NCBI GenBank assembly: GCA_018969565.1
Contig: JAGWYC010000108.1
Location: 1-6,855, forward strand
Source of the DNA: Bacteroidota bacterium
GTDB taxonomy: Bacteria > Bacteroidota > Bacteroidia > NS11-12g > UBA955
DNA: 6,855 nucleotides
Reading direction: 5' to 3'
Below, one piece after another: positions 6,711 to 6,855 of the stretch. The notes under the pieces are model-generated. The model ran no database searches. It was not told the DNA's origin and saw nothing but the letters and a program-made list of their open reading frames with translations. The translations under genes and the position numbers were made by a program. The first letter of the stretch is position 1. The number at the start of each line of letters is the position of its first letter.

Positions 6711-6767
6711 GCTGCGTTGCAGTCTTTTTTGTTCTGTTGGAAACGTTCGTTTTTTTTGAAAATTGTG

Positions 6768-6775
6768 CAATTATA
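6768..6775 (-). promoter_or_regulatory. Probable -7 box for gldJ
   Basis: The minus strand reads TATAATTG followed by CAC, one mismatch from TAnnTTTG. Transcription would begin near 6762, giving a leader of about 50 bases to the ATG at 6710. The upstream in-frame ATG at 6770 overlaps this box and would not be on the message. No clear -33 TTG is visible. Confidence 0.5.
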
Positions 6776-6855
6776 AAGGTTTTTCCCTTGTAGATATCAG
6801 AATTCAGGACAACGCAAGGGGCGGAAAGGTCTGCGTCCGGGAGGTACGCACCATT

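Noticed and set aside
6711..6770. An N-terminal extension of GldJ to the ATG at 6770
   Set aside because: The ATG overlaps the predicted -7 box, and the 20 extra residues would displace a good lipoprotein signal peptide.
6270..6776. A 168-codon open frame on the plus strand
   Set aside because: It is antisense to gldJ, and its residues are the complement of conserved GldJ motifs.
6776..6855. The stretch upstream of gldJ, examined as a gene end or small RNA
   Set aside because: The reverse-strand frames give short tails with no recognisable motif, and the only hairpin (TGCGT/ACGCA) is 5 bp. Nothing can be supported.
1..6855. CRISPR arrays, tRNA genes, insertion sequences, phage genes or a defence system
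   Set aside because: I saw no regularly spaced repeats, cloverleaf signatures, transposase or integrase motifs, or terminal inverted repeats. The content is single-copy housekeeping and signalling genes.

Overview
The window comes from a member of the Bacteroidota, at about 50% GC by eye. Three signs point there. First, a GldJ lipoprotein, part of the gliding motility and type IX secretion machinery found only in this phylum, lies at the right end. Second, copies of the Bacteroidota -7 promoter element (TAnnTTTG or close variants) sit in front of almost every transcription unit. Third, there are few Shine-Dalgarno sites. I cannot resolve the order; a gliding or T9SS-bearing lineage such as Flavobacteriales or a relative fits.

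Layout, left to right: (1) 1-1210, minus: gatB, amidotransferase subunit B of indirect Gln/Asn-tRNA charging, cut by the window edge and missing its C-terminal tail. (2) 1211-1277: a compact divergent promoter region for gatB (minus) and rnpB (plus). (3) 1278-1682, plus: RNase P RNA, recognised from its P1, P3 and P4 strands and conserved core blocks. (4) 1718-3205, plus: a membrane-anchored class III adenylate cyclase with a signal peptide, TPR-like and coiled-coil sensor region and one internal membrane helix. (5) 3225-3258: a bidirectional terminator. (6) 3277-4590, minus: sahH, S-adenosylhomocysteinase. (7) 4591-4682: divergent promoters. (8) 4683-5099, plus: a BrxA/BrxB-type bacilliredoxin. 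(9) 5138-5178: a second bidirectional terminator. (10) 5196-6710, minus: gldJ. (11) 6711-6855: the gldJ leader and promoter, then about 80 bases in which I see nothing.

The genes do not form one pathway. They are mostly single-gene units arranged alternately divergent and convergent: tRNA charging, tRNA 5' processing, cAMP signalling, the methyl cycle, thiol redox repair and motility/secretion. No mobile element, CRISPR array, tRNA or defence island is visible. The least routine element is the cyclase, which puts a TPR/coiled-coil periplasmic input, familiar from Bacteroidota sensor kinases, in front of a cyclase output. It lies directly behind rnpB with no promoter that I can recognise. I found no convincing previously undescribed system; the findings below are local points worth checking.
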